Numbered from the stretch's first letter, positions 9,106 to 19,462 are shown. The stretch is DNA of 55,451 nucleotides from Ignavibacteria bacterium (GCA_026415235.1 JAOAHM010000051.1:1-55451), one strand, 5' to 3'. The notes: generated by a model not told the origin, from the letters alone. Numbers and translations are program-made.

Positions 9106-10227
9106 ATGAGAATTGGGATATTAAAAGAAACACACTTCGAAGAAAAAAGAGTAGCTTTAACCCCAGCGGGAGTAAAATTACTTGTAGACCATGGGCATCA
9201 AGTATTCGTGGAGAAAGATGCTGGACTTCAAAGTCGTTTCACAAACGATGAATATGAGAAAGTTGGTGCAACAATAGTTTATTCACCTGATGAGGTGATA
9301 AATAGGTCAGAGCTCGTGGTAAAAGTTGCGCCGTTTACTGAAGAAGAAGCGCAAAAGTTAAATTCTGAACAAATTGTTTTTTCTTTCCTTCATTTGTTTA
9401 TGAGAAGAAAAATTCTTGAGATTTTTTTACAAAAAAAAGTTACATCAATTGGTTTTGAGCTTGTTGAAGATGGTGATGGTAACCTTCCGATTTTAAGTAT
9501 TATGAGTGAGATAGCTGGTCAATTATCAATTCAAATTGCTGCAAGATATCTTGAGAAAAATTTCGATGTAAGTCGTGGAATGTTGCTTGGAGGTATTCCA
9601 GGCGTTGCTCCAGCTGCTGTTGTAATTTTAGGTGCTGGAACTGTAGGAACAAATGCTGCACGAACTGCTCTTGGATTTGGTGCTCAAGTGATTGTTCTTG
9701 ATAAAGATTTGAAAAAACTTCGAAAGATTGAAGATACTATTGGCAAATCAATTACTACTGTTGTAATGAATCCATACACTATTGAAAGAGCTGTTAAATT
9801 TGCAGATGTCTTAATTGGTGCTGTATTAATTAAAGGTGAGAAAACTCCTCATATTGTCACTGAAGATATGGTCAAAACTATGAAACCTGGTTCAGTTCTG
9901 ATTGATGTTTCTATTGACCAAGGTGGATGCGTAGAAACAAGTAGACCAACAACAATTTCGAATCCAGTCTATATTCAACACAATGTAATTCATTACTGTG
10001 TTCCAAACATACCAGCTCTTGTTCCGAGAACAGCAAGTTATGGTTTAAATAACGCAATTGTTGATTATGTTTTACAAATTGCAGAAATGGGAATCGAAGA
10101 AGCATTAAAATCAAACGATGGTCTGACCAAAGGTGTATGCACTTTTGGAGGAAGTTGCACAAACGAAACTTTAGCCGAATTATTCGATATTGAATTCAAA
10201 AAGTTATTTTTCTTTTCACATAATTAG
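9106..10227 (+). CDS. ald: Alanine dehydrogenase
   Basis: The 373-residue protein fits NAD-dependent L-alanine dehydrogenase (alanine + NAD+ + water to pyruvate + ammonia + NADH). The N-terminal block MRIGILKET..EKRVALTP carries the substrate arginine R15. K73 and H96 (FSFLHLF) match the catalytic positions of the family. The NAD Rossmann loop is GAGTVGTNAA (176-185), and IDVSIDQGG is the conserved segment after it. Length is normal. It leads a tight group with a CoA-transferase 12 bp downstream and a phosphatase after that. This suggests joint use in amino-acid or fermentation-acid metabolism. Confidence 0.95.
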   Translation: MRIGILKETHFEEKRVALTPAGVKLLVDHGHQVFVEKDAGLQSRFTNDEYEKVGATIVYSPDEVINRSELVVKVAPFTEEEAQKLNSEQIVFSFLHLFMRRKILEIFLQKKVTSIGFELVEDGDGNLPILSIMSEIAGQLSIQIAARYLEKNFDVSRGMLLGGIPGVAPAAVVILGAGTVGTNAARTALGFGAQVIVLDKDLKKLRKIEDTIGKSITTVVMNPYTIERAVKFADVLIGAVLIKGEKTPHIVTEDMVKTMKPGSVLIDVSIDQGGCVETSRPTTISNPVYIQHNVIHYCVPNIPALVPRTASYGLNNAIVDYVLQIAEMGIEEALKSNDGLTKGVCTFGGSCTNETLAELFDIEFKKLFFFSHN

Positions 10228-10239
10228 GGTGGAATTGAG

Positions 10240-11586
10240 ATGCAGGAGATAATCAATAAAAATATAAAATCATCGTTTTGGTTACAGAATTATAAATCAA
10301 AATTACGCACACCAGAAGAAGCAGTTAGCATTGTGAAGTCTGGTGATAAAATTGTAATGCATGGAAATTGTGCATTTCCAATGACTTTGATAAACGCATT
10401 AGTCGCTCGCAAGGATGAGCTTGAAAATGTTGAGATACTTCACGCTTTGACAGTTGGTGAGTTGCCTTATCTTCAGCCTGGAATGGAGAAAGCTTTCCGT
10501 CATACTTCATTTTTTATGGGTGCAGCTGCTCGAAAAGCTGTTAACGAAGGTCGAGCTGATTTTGTACCAATCTTTTTGTACGAATATCCGCTTCTCTTTG
10601 CAAAGGGACTTATCAAACCAAATATTGCTTTTGTACATCTTTCTCCACCTGATGAGCATGGTTTCTGCAGTTATGGTGTTGAAGTAGGTTTAATTAAGAC
10701 TGCTGCCGAAAACGCTGATATTGTAATTGCTCAAATTAATCCTCAAATGCCAAGAGCTTTAGGTGATAGTTTTATCCATATCAATAAACTCACTTACATT
10801 GTAGAAGTTGATGAACCTATTGCAGAGTTGCCACAGGTTAAAGAAGATATTACTCCTGAAATGATGGAAGTATATACTAAGATTGGTCAGAATATTGCTG
10901 ATTTGATTGAAGATGGTTCAACTATTCAAATGGGAATTGGAGTTATTCCAGATTCGGTTTCAAAATTTTTAGACAATAAAAAAGATTTGGGCATTCATTC
11001 AGAAATGTTTTCTGATGGAATCATTGATTTGGTCAATAAAGGCATCATTACTAACCGAAGAAAAAAACTTCATGTGGGAAAAACTATTGCAGGCTTTGTT
11101 CTTGGCAGTCGAAGACTCTATGATTACATTGACAATAATCCGTCAATAGAATTTCATCCACAAGAATATGTAAACGATCCATTTGTAATTGCTCAGAATT
11201 ATAAAATGGTTGCAATAAACTCTGCTCTTGAAGTTGATATAACTGGGCAGGTATGTTCTGATTCTATTGGTTCAAGATTATATTCAGGTTTTGGTGGTCA
11301 AGTTGATTTTATTCGTGGTGCAGCGAGGTCAGAAGGTGGAAAACCAATTATTGCACTTCCATCAACCACAAAAGATTTTAAAATCTCTCGAATTGTTTCT
11401 ACTTTAAAACCTGGTGCTGGTGTTGTTACAAATAGAGCTGATGTTCATTATGTTGTAACTGAATATGGTGTTGCTTATCTGCACGGAAAAAGTATTCGAG
11501 AGAGAGTTCATCAATTAATTAATATCGCTCATCCGAATTTTAGAGATGAGTTGAAGTTTTACGCAAAGAAGAATAATTACATATGA
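10240..11586 (+). CDS. Acetyl-CoA hydrolase/acyl-CoA:carboxylate CoA-transferase (class I)
   Basis: The 448-residue protein belongs to the acetyl-CoA hydrolase/4-hydroxybutyrate or butyrate CoA-transferase family. Visible features are GDKIVMHGNCAFP near the N-terminus, LSPPDEHGFCSYG, and the catalytic glutamate region HSEMFSDG (E255). The C-terminal blocks are GGQVDFIRGAARS, PGAGVVTNRADVHYVVTEYG and LHGKSIRER. In this family the glutamate forms a glutamyl-CoA thioester while CoA moves between carboxylates. The exact acids cannot be told from sequence; acetate, propionate or butyrate are usual. Its stop overlaps the next start (ATGA). Confidence 0.9.
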   Translation: MQEIINKNIKSSFWLQNYKSKLRTPEEAVSIVKSGDKIVMHGNCAFPMTLINALVARKDELENVEILHALTVGELPYLQPGMEKAFRHTSFFMGAAARKAVNEGRADFVPIFLYEYPLLFAKGLIKPNIAFVHLSPPDEHGFCSYGVEVGLIKTAAENADIVIAQINPQMPRALGDSFIHINKLTYIVEVDEPIAELPQVKEDITPEMMEVYTKIGQNIADLIEDGSTIQMGIGVIPDSVSKFLDNKKDLGIHSEMFSDGIIDLVNKGIITNRRKKLHVGKTIAGFVLGSRRLYDYIDNNPSIEFHPQEYVNDPFVIAQNYKMVAINSALEVDITGQVCSDSIGSRLYSGFGGQVDFIRGAARSEGGKPIIALPSTTKDFKISRIVSTLKPGAGVVTNRADVHYVVTEYGVAYLHGKSIRERVHQLINIAHPNFRDELKFYAKKNNYI

Positions 11587-12284
11587 TATCGGTAATTGGA
11601 GATATTCACGGTTGTTACAATACACTTAAAGAATTGTATGGTCAGATAAAATCAAAATATCCCCAAATTGAAGTATATGCAGTGGGGGATTTAGTTGATC
11701 GAGGTAATTTTTCTTGTGAAGTGATTCACTTCTGTATTTCAAATGATATCAAAGTTTGTTTAGGAAATCACGATTACATGTTTCTCCAATATTTTCGAGA
11801 ACCTTTTTCACCAATGGCAAGAGCTTGGGTTTACAATGGTCACATGCCAACTTTAAACTCATATAAAAATAATCCAAAAAGTCTTGAACCACATCTTGAA
11901 TATGTAGAAAACTTGAGATTGTTCTACAATACTAAAGATGCATTCATCTGTCATGCTGGAATTTCAAAGGTTTATAAAAAATATTTCAAAGAATACAACT
12001 TGGATGGTTCTCACGATAAGTTTATTGAAAAAGTTGTTTCCCAAGATCTTGATAGCGACAATTCAATAATTTGGGTTAGAGAAGGACTAATTAATATTGG
12101 AAAATTGCAGATAATAGGTCATACCAGAAAATTTGAAACTATGCATGATAAGAATTCCAATGTTTATTATATTGATACTGGTTGTGCTTACGGAAACAAA
12201 CTAACTGCGGTTATAGTAGATGACAACGAAGTTATTGATAAAATTCAGGTTCCTGTTTATAATGAAGATATCATTCAATATTAA
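11583..12284 (+). CDS. PPP-family metallophosphoesterase (bacterial serine/threonine phosphatase type)
   Basis: The 233-residue protein has all dinuclear-metal motifs of the PPP superfamily: GDIHG (6-10), GDLVDRG (35-41), GNHD (61-64), a later CHAGIS, and IGHTRKFE. The ending YIDTGCAYGNKLTAVIV is typical of the PrpA/bacteriophage-lambda-like branch. Substrates may be phosphoproteins or dinucleoside polyphosphates; sequence alone does not decide. It overlaps the CoA-transferase by 4 bp, so it is translationally coupled to that gene. This hints at regulation of, or housekeeping linked to, the two upstream enzymes. Confidence 0.88.
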   Translation: MISVIGDIHGCYNTLKELYGQIKSKYPQIEVYAVGDLVDRGNFSCEVIHFCISNDIKVCLGNHDYMFLQYFREPFSPMARAWVYNGHMPTLNSYKNNPKSLEPHLEYVENLRLFYNTKDAFICHAGISKVYKKYFKEYNLDGSHDKFIEKVVSQDLDSDNSIIWVREGLINIGKLQIIGHTRKFETMHDKNSNVYYIDTGCAYGNKLTAVIVDDNEVIDKIQVPVYNEDIIQY

Positions 12285-12344
12285 TATGAATTGTAAAAGT
12301 TTTATTCACAATTTCCATTCAACATATCCTACCAGCAATTGGAG

Positions 12345-12413
12345 GAGTATCTTATCGAATTAATTGTACAGATTTGAATTATTATATTTGAAACAATTTG
12401 TGATAAGATACTC
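12345..12413. repeat. 12-bp perfect inverted repeat around the sprA promoter region
   Basis: GAGTATCTTATC at 12345-12356 occurs inverted as GATAAGATACTC at 12402-12413, with 45 nt between. The right arm ends 3 nt before the sprA start codon. Each arm has two GATA-type half-sites. The arms sit just outside a candidate promoter, so they could be paired operators, or an RNA stem if transcription starts upstream. Confidence 0.6.
12364..12390 (+). promoter_or_regulatory. Candidate Bacteroidetes-type promoter for sprA
   Basis: TATATTTG at 12383-12390 matches the Bacteroidetes -7 consensus TAnnTTTG exactly, with a TTG at 12364-12366. The spacing is 16 nt, slightly short against the usual 17-23. Transcription would start near 12397, giving a leader of about 20 nt without a clear Shine-Dalgarno sequence. 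Confidence 0.45.
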
Positions 12414-12416
12414 TAA

Positions 12417-15400
12417 ATGAAAACAAACATCATAATATTAAAATCGGTATTCGTTGTATCCTTAATTTTATTTGGATTTACTTATCTAAGTAAAGATGAA
12501 TTGAACCAAAATAGTTCATTTAGAACCAACTTATACTTTTCAAATCGATTTTTATCTAATTCATCAAGCGTAGAAAGTAATCTTGAAAATTTAATCACAA
12601 ATTCGTCAGACCTTCATAATAATTTCAATAATTCAAATCAAAATGAGCTTCACTTAAATTTCAAAGATTTTCAAACAGTTTCCCCTTCATTAAAAGATAC
12701 TAATGATTTAGAAGAGAAATTAAAATTAGAGCAGGAGATTAAGCGCTTAGAGGAACAAGATAAAATTCTTTCACAAAAAAATGATTCCTTGATTATTGCT
12801 GATTCACTTTTAGTAGTTGACTCCCTTGCAATTGACTCAACTGCGAGATTGAAGCATTTTCAATACAAGCGAAAAGATTACCCTTATGTTAATTTATTCG
12901 AAAAAAGAAAAAATCCTTTCTTCTTGAAAGTACCAGATGCTCTTGTAAGTCGTTCCGTCGCACTTGATTCTACAGGACGATTTGTTGTTATCAAGGAAAC
13001 AATTGATGGAAAAGAATGGAAAGTTAGAGTTACAATTCCACTCGAACAATACATTCAATTGAGATTAGCTTATATAAATAGAAAAAATTGGGAAGAGTTG
13101 GCTTATAAATATGATGTTAAACTTGGCAGGAAAGAGCTAGGAGATATCTTTGCACAAATCACCAATATTGATATTCCAATTCCATCAAATCCAGTTCTTA
13201 GTATCTTTGGTCCTCCAAAAATTAATCTTCGCATAAATGGAGCAGTTACAATTGATGGTAGTTGGAGAAATGAGAGAACAGAAGGTGTAACTGCATCTCT
13301 GCTCGGAAATGTTAGAAATGAACCAAACTTCAAGCAAGATGTTCAAATTAATATTAGTGGAACAATTGGTGATAAACTAACAATCATGGCTGATTGGAAT
13401 ACTCAAAATACATTTGAGTATGAAAATCAGTTGAAGATTAAGTACACTGGTTATCCCGATGAAATTGTTCAAAGTGTTGAAGCTGGAAATGTTTCACTTC
13501 AAACTTCACCACTGGTTGGTGGCGGAGAAGCTCTTTTTGGTGTAAAAGCTAAACTTCAACTTGGTCCACTATGGCTTACTGCAATTGCATCACAGAAAAA
13601 AGGTGAAGTTAAGGAAAAAGTTCTCTCAGGTGGTGCTGAAGCATCACAATTCAAAAAAAGAATTTATGAATATTCAACAAATCATTATTTCGTTGATACG
13701 GTTTATGCTGATACTTCTGCTAACCTGAATATTTTCAACAAGTTTTATGGCAACCCAACTCCAATTCCCGTTGAGTATTATCATATCAAAGATATTGAAG
13801 TTTGGAAAACAATTACTGGACTTCCTAATCCAAAAGAAAGAAGAGCAAATGCGTTTATATATCTAAATCCAAGGCAAAGAAATCAAACTTATCCCGATAG
13901 TTTGAGAAGAACCATTGATGCTGTTCCAGGACAGGTTGAAGTAGGTAGATTTATCAAACTTGACCCTTCAGAATATATTGTGCATTACCAAACAGGATAT
14001 ATTACTTTTAAGACTCAAATAAATGAAACGGATGCAATAGCAGTTGCTTATCGAATGGAAGGTGACCCTGGAAATGATAATGATATCTTCTATGGTGATT
14101 TTGTTGCAGATGTAGCCGATACAGTTACCTTAGTTCTAAAATTAATCAAACCAGCGAACCTTCAACCACAATATAAAACTGCTTGGAAACTTCAGCTCAG
14201 AAATATCTATCCACTTGGTGTAAGAAATGTTAAGAAGGAAGGTTTCGAATTAGATATTTTATACGAAGTGCCTGGACAAGAACCGAGAAACGATTGGAAT
14301 GGTGTTAGATTCTTAAATGCATTTGGACTTGATAAGTTCGATGCATCAGATAATCCTACTCCAGACACAAAATTTGATTTTCGACCTGGTATTACAATTA
14401 ACACTGAAACTGGTGAAATAATCTTTCCTGTCCTTCAACCATTTGGAAGAAATTTCCCAAGTAACTTACCTGATACTTTGAAATACACAGATGTTTACGA
14501 TACACTTCAAAGCATTGCAAGACTAAATAGTGCAAGAGATAAGTTTGTAATTGTAGGCAAATCATCAGGAACATCTGCTTCAACTTTCAATCTTGGATTT
14601 AACATAGTTGAAGGAAGTGTTAGAGTTCGACTCGCAGGTAGAGAGCTCGTTCCAAATGTTGATTACATTGTCGATTACAACACAGGTCAATTAATTATTC
14701 GGAACGAACAAGCATTACTTCCAAATGCTGATTTAAGAATTTCTTACGAAGAGAATACACTTTTCCAACTCGCAGCAAAATCACTCTTCGGTTTGAGAGG
14801 TGAATTGGATTTAAGTCAAAGAACGAAACTCGGCTTTTCTATGCTCACATTAAATCAACAAACTCTTTCTGACAAAGTGCGAGTTGGTGAAGAGCCCATC
14901 TTAAATTCTATTTATGGGATTGATGCACAAACTTCTGTTGACTTACCTTTCATAACAAACTTTTTGAACAATTTTATTTCAACACGAGAGATGTCTGTTC
15001 TTTCTCTTCGTGGTGAAGCTGCATATATCAATCCTGACCCAAATACAAAAAAATCTACCATTGCAAGTGACCGTGGGCAAAGCGTTGCTTACATAGATGA
15101 TTTCGAAGGTGCTAAACAGATAATGTCAATTGGTGTAAACTACACGAGTTGGAAGTCAGCATCGCCACCAAAAGGATATCCTCATTCTGATATTGATACT
15201 GTTATAATGAGAAGAAAAGCAAAAACATTTTGGTTTAATAGATTACCAAGTGATGTGTTAGTTCAACAAATCTGGCCCAAGAAAACTGTAGCTCGTGGGA
15301 ATGAACAGGTAACAGTTCTTGATGTTATTTACTCACCATTTATGCGTGGTGAATACAATTACTACCCCGATTTAGCTTTCCCTAATTTGAATTGGGGTGG

Positions 15401-18400
15401 TATGATGAAATTACTTTCATCTACTGCAAGTAATTTCTTAGAACAAAATATTGAATTCATTGAATTCTGGATTCTACCACAAAAACTTCCTCAAAATGCT
15501 AAACTCTATATTGACATCGGAAAAATTTCTGAAGATGTAATCCCTAACAAAAAGCTTGATACGGAAGATAAAAATTTTAACGAATTAATTGATCAAGGTG
15601 AAGATGTTGGTCTCGATGGAATTCCTGATGATGTAGAGCGACAACTTTATCCAAACTTAGGTTCTGACCCAAGTGGTGATAATTTCTTCTTTAACCTCGG
15701 AACTCAAAACTATACAGGAATTAATGGAACGGAAGGAAACGCATCATTAACCGAAGCAGGAAGATTTCCTGATACAGAAGATTTAAATCGAAACGGTGTC
15801 CTTGATATTGTTAACTCTTATTTCCAATACGAAATTCCTCTCGATACAAACACAGCTACAAATCCTTACATTGTTGGAGGTGGAGTTGAGACAAGATGGT
15901 ATCAATTTAGAATACCGTTAAACGAGTTTAAGAAAAAGATTGGTGAACCAAGTTTCACAAATATTGATATGATTAGAGTTTGGTTCTCTGGATTTTCGGA
16001 CTCAATGCACATTCGAATTGCTGAATTTAATCTTGTAGGAAATCAATGGAGAAAAGCAATTAAAGATGACCCAAGGATAAGTCTTTCAGTTGTAAATATT
16101 GAAGATAATTCACCTTACTATTACAGTCCACCTGATGTTGGTCGAGAACTTGATCGAACTCAACAAACTACTGGTACAGAAAAGATTTACAAAAATGAAC
16201 AATCCCTTGCAATGGGTATTCACAATTTGAAATACAAAGAGTCAGTTTTTGCAGTTAAAGTATTGTATCGTCCAATGGATGTTTTCAATTACAGTGAAAT
16301 GAAACTTTATTATCATGGCAATCGAGAACTTAAAAATGGTGATATTGTTATTCGATTTGGAATTGACTCAAATAACTTTTATGAATATCGAGAACCAATC
16401 AGAGAAGGCTGGCAGAATATTGGAATTAAATTTTCTGAAATAACAGCAGTAAAACAGAAACGAGATTCTATCACTCAAATTATAAAAGTACCAGTTGAAG
16501 GTGGACCTCCTGGTTCTTTCTATTCCATTCGAGGTAATCCAAGTTTAACTCAAGTTGGAATGTTTTTAATTGGTGTTGTTCACGAAAGAGCAGCAAATCC
16601 ATCAGATACACTTGAACTTTTGAACGGTGAATTATGGGTAAACGAGTTAAGATTAGTTGGCGCCGACGATCGTGAAGGTTGGGCATACAATGCAAGTTTT
16701 GCTCTCAACTTTGGTGATTTCATCAGAATCAATTTAAACTATTCAAAGACAAATCCATTTTTCCATAGACTTGAAGAAAGATTTGGAAGTAGAGTCCTTA
16801 GAACAAGTTGGGGATTCTCAGGAAGTATTGACTTTACTAAATTACTTCCTTCAGAAATGAAAGGAAGTGCTTTAACTCTTAATTACTCTCGAACTGAGCA
16901 AATGGATAAACCTCTCTATTTACCAAATACAGATATTGTTGTAGACGAAGCAGTTGATCAATCATATGCAAGATTAATTGAAAAAGGTTACGATGAACAA
17001 TCAGCAAGACGAATTTCAAATGGATTGAAGACAGCATCACAATCTTACTCCCAAAGTGAAAGCTGGTCTTTGTCATCAATAAAGTTGATAATTCCATCTG
17101 ATTTCTTTTTAGTAAAAGATATTTGGAATAATCTTGGATTTGGTTTCAATTTCAGTAGGCGATTTGCAAGAAATCCACAACTTGAATCCCAAAAAGATTG
17201 GCAATGGAATTTTGCTGCTCAATATTCATACATGTTCGCACCAAACAATTACATTGAAGGAAGGGAAATTCCACTGCTTGGTGATTTCTTCGAATTGATA
17301 AAAGATATAAATAACTGGAGGTTCTATTACACACCTTCAAATATTGGTATGAATTTTAATGTTAGTCGAAATCGTGCAACTTCAGTTTATCGAACAGATC
17401 CGAATAGGCCAAGTGTTCAAAGAGATTTTAGAGCTCAGAGAGGATTCCAATTTGGTTGGAAATTGACAGATGGTGGTTTCCTCAATCCTGCCATTGCATA
17501 TTCAATAGATTTTGGTAGCAGTTACGCTCATCTTGAAACTTATTTTGATACTGTCAAAACTTCATCAGGTAGGGATAGTATCTTTGAAGTTCAAAGAACT
17601 GAACGAGAAATTTTTAGAGATATCTTTAAGTCAAATCTTTTTGGAAGAGATTATTCATTTGGTCAACGCTTTGAGATAAGAACACAACCAAGATTTCCTT
17701 CATTGTTTAATCTGAATAATTACATTTCACTTCAACTTGGTTATTCAGTTGATTACAGATGGCAAAATAATTTTCAACAAATTGAACTTGGTCGCTCTGC
17801 AAGTTTTGCTAACAACATCACTACAGGAATTTCAATCAGATGGAGACAAATTTGGTCACCGCTTTTTGAAGAAACATCACAACCAACTGGTCCACGAACA
17901 CCACAAGTCGATCCGAGAAATAGAAGACAAATCAGAGATATCCCTGACGAAGATAAGCAATTTGAATATCCTGGTATGATTCAAAATCAGAAAACTCAAA
18001 CTTCAGATACAGTTGAAGTGAAAAAACCTTCATCTTTTCTCTTATTATTTGCAGCATTAAAGAGTGGAGTAAGGTGGTTGTTAGTTGATTATGATAATAT
18101 TTCAATCAATTTCTCTCAGAGAAATTCTTCTATGAATAATGGTTTAGCAGGAATGAATTCAGGTATAACAAACTTTTGGAATTTCTTCATTCCAAATAAA
18201 GATGAAAACGGTCCCTCAAGGCTTTATCAACTTGGTTTAAGTACAAATCCAGGTAAAAGAGCAAGAAATGGAAACTTGAGTGACCAAATTACTCAAGCTA
18301 ACTCGATTGATTTAAGAACATCAAGACCACTTTGGGAAGGAGCAAGACTTGACCTTTCGTGGAAGTTAAATTGGAGTTACAATCGAACAACAACAATTCA

Positions 18401-19289
18401 AACTGATTCACTTGGAAATGTTAAAGTTACCAATATTGGAGCAGCTGGAACAATTGACCGTTCATTTATCACTCTTCCACCATTCTTAATTTTCAGCTTC
18501 TTCAAGAATGATATTAAAAAAGTTTATGAGCTCTATAATCCTGCAGTACCAAATCCAAAAGAAAATCTTGCCGATGCATTTGTTAACGGATTTGAAACAT
18601 TACCAATAATTGGTAAACTTCCATTAATCAAAAAATTTGGGAAATACATTCCAAGACCAAATTGGAGCATTACTTGGGATGGGTTGGAGAAATATTCCAT
18701 TTTCAATTCATTTGCAAGTAGAGTTTCTCTACAACACAATTATCAATCATCTTTTGCTCGTGCATGGAGATTAAATCCAGATGGAATTGAAGAAACTCAA
18801 TCACAAAAAATTACTTACGGTTTCCAACCCTTAATTGGAATGAACATCACATTCAAACCTTGGGCGGGTGGTAGTCTCGGTGGACAATTTAAAATTGGTT
18901 CGACGGTCAGCTACGATATGGGTGTTCAATCAAGAAACATTAGCGAAACATTTTCGAGAGATATTTCCTTCTCATTAAATTACAGCAAAAGTGGTTTTGA
19001 TTTACCATTCCTTGGCATTTCACTCAAAAATGATTTAAATATTTCCATATCTTATACTCAAATGCGAAACTCAACGGTAGTTTATGATATGTTAAACTTC
19101 AAAGAAGGTGGAACTCCGCAAGATGGAACTATAAGAACAACTCTTGAACCAAGAATTAGATACGTTATAAGCTCTCGACTTACGATTGCAATTTATTATC
19201 GAAGAGTAAAAGTTGAACCTGAAGGTGCTTCTAAAATTCCACCAACCACAACAAACGAAGCTGGATTAAATATTAACTTAACAATTTGA
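12417..19289 (+). CDS. sprA: T9SS outer-membrane translocon SprA (Sov)
   Basis: The 2,290-residue product is the giant beta-barrel through which T9SS cargo crosses the outer membrane. In gliding species it also exports adhesins. The family is clear from VSLQTSPLVGGGEALFGVKA, IASDRGQSVAYIDDFEGAK and WKSASPPKGYPHSD. Calcium-loop-like segments are also present (DTEDKNFNELIDQGED and DTEDLNRNGVLD). A hydrophobic signal lies at residues 8-25, followed by a low-complexity Asn/Ser/Glu stretch to about 150. The second half is a long run of amphipathic strands ending in a hydrophobic strand (GLNINLTI). Other T9SS genes (gldKLMN, porV, sprE) are not here. The cargo genes at 1-140 and 51375-53603 need this protein. 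No ribosome site is evident before the ATG. Confidence 0.97.
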   Translation: MKTNIIILKSVFVVSLILFGFTYLSKDELNQNSSFRTNLYFSNRFLSNSSSVESNLENLITNSSDLHNNFNNSNQNELHLNFKDFQTVSPSLKDTNDLEEKLKLEQEIKRLEEQDKILSQKNDSLIIADSLLVVDSLAIDSTARLKHFQYKRKDYPYVNLFEKRKNPFFLKVPDALVSRSVALDSTGRFVVIKETIDGKEWKVRVTIPLEQYIQLRLAYINRKNWEELAYKYDVKLGRKELGDIFAQITNIDIPIPSNPVLSIFGPPKINLRINGAVTIDGSWRNERTEGVTASLLGNVRNEPNFKQDVQINISGTIGDKLTIMADWNTQNTFEYENQLKIKYTGYPDEIVQSVEAGNVSLQTSPLVGGGEALFGVKAKLQLGPLWLTAIASQKKGEVKEKVLSGGAEASQFKKRIYEYSTNHYFVDTVYADTSANLNIFNKFYGNPTPIPVEYYHIKDIEVWKTITGLPNPKERRANAFIYLNPRQRNQTYPDSLRRTIDAVPGQVEVGRFIKLDPSEYIVHYQTGYITFKTQINETDAIAVAYRMEGDPGNDNDIFYGDFVADVADTVTLVLKLIKPANLQPQYKTAWKLQLRNIYPLGVRNVKKEGFELDILYEVPGQEPRNDWNGVRFLNAFGLDKFDASDNPTPDTKFDFRPGITINTETGEIIFPVLQPFGRNFPSNLPDTLKYTDVYDTLQSIARLNSARDKFVIVGKSSGTSASTFNLGFNIVEGSVRVRLAGRELVPNVDYIVDYNTGQLIIRNEQALLPNADLRISYEENTLFQLAAKSLFGLRGELDLSQRTKLGFSMLTLNQQTLSDKVRVGEEPILNSIYGIDAQTSVDLPFITNFLNNFISTREMSVLSLRGEAAYINPDPNTKKSTIASDRGQSVAYIDDFEGAKQIMSIGVNYTSWKSASPPKGYPHSDIDTVIMRRKAKTFWFNRLPSDVLVQQIWPKKTVARGNEQVTVLDVIYSPFMRGEYNYYPDLAFPNLNWGGMMKLLSSTASNFLEQNIEFIEFWILPQKLPQNAKLYIDIGKISEDVIPNKKLDTEDKNFNELIDQGEDVGLDGIPDDVERQLYPNLGSDPSGDNFFFNLGTQNYTGINGTEGNASLTEAGRFPDTEDLNRNGVLDIVNSYFQYEIPLDTNTATNPYIVGGGVETRWYQFRIPLNEFKKKIGEPSFTNIDMIRVWFSGFSDSMHIRIAEFNLVGNQWRKAIKDDPRISLSVVNIEDNSPYYYSPPDVGRELDRTQQTTGTEKIYKNEQSLAMGIHNLKYKESVFAVKVLYRPMDVFNYSEMKLYYHGNRELKNGDIVIRFGIDSNNFYEYREPIREGWQNIGIKFSEITAVKQKRDSITQIIKVPVEGGPPGSFYSIRGNPSLTQVGMFLIGVVHERAANPSDTLELLNGELWVNELRLVGADDREGWAYNASFALNFGDFIRINLNYSKTNPFFHRLEERFGSRVLRTSWGFSGSIDFTKLLPSEMKGSALTLNYSRTEQMDKPLYLPNTDIVVDEAVDQSYARLIEKGYDEQSARRISNGLKTASQSYSQSESWSLSSIKLIIPSDFFLVKDIWNNLGFGFNFSRRFARNPQLESQKDWQWNFAAQYSYMFAPNNYIEGREIPLLGDFFELIKDINNWRFYYTPSNIGMNFNVSRNRATSVYRTDPNRPSVQRDFRAQRGFQFGWKLTDGGFLNPAIAYSIDFGSSYAHLETYFDTVKTSSGRDSIFEVQRTEREIFRDIFKSNLFGRDYSFGQRFEIRTQPRFPSLFNLNNYISLQLGYSVDYRWQNNFQQIELGRSASFANNITTGISIRWRQIWSPLFEETSQPTGPRTPQVDPRNRRQIRDIPDEDKQFEYPGMIQNQKTQTSDTVEVKKPSSFLLLFAALKSGVRWLLVDYDNISINFSQRNSSMNNGLAGMNSGITNFWNFFIPNKDENGPSRLYQLGLSTNPGKRARNGNLSDQITQANSIDLRTSRPLWEGARLDLSWKLNWSYNRTTTIQTDSLGNVKVTNIGAAGTIDRSFITLPPFLIFSFFKNDIKKVYELYNPAVPNPKENLADAFVNGFETLPIIGKLPLIKKFGKYIPRPNWSITWDGLEKYSIFNSFASRVSLQHNYQSSFARAWRLNPDGIEETQSQKITYGFQPLIGMNITFKPWAGGSLGGQFKIGSTVSYDMGVQSRNISETFSRDISFSLNYSKSGFDLPFLGISLKNDLNISISYTQMRNSTVVYDMLNFKEGGTPQDGTIRTTLEPRIRYVISSRLTIAIYYRRVKVEPEGASKIPPTTTNEAGLNINLTI

Positions 19290-19437
19290 TAGTTCTTTAT
19301 AGCTCTAAATTCATAAATGAAAATTCAATTTCTTTTTCTTTTACTGATTTTGTATTTATAACTAAGTATATTTTGAATTAATAAAAAATACTCTCCTTGA
19401 ATAACCTTAAAATTTTCCGTATTATTGCATCAGATTT

Positions 19438-19462
19438 TTGCCCTTAACGGGCAATTTTTTTT
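19438..19462 (+). terminator. Intrinsic terminator abutting the rimP start (possible attenuator)
   Basis: TTGCCC (19438-19443) pairs with GGGCAA (19449-19454) around TTAAC and is followed by eight T residues (19455-19462). The rimP ATG is at 19467, only 4 nt later. It may simply end sprA transcription. Its position, occupying the place of the rimP ribosome site, makes an attenuator for the rimP-nusA operon equally plausible. Confidence 0.85.
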
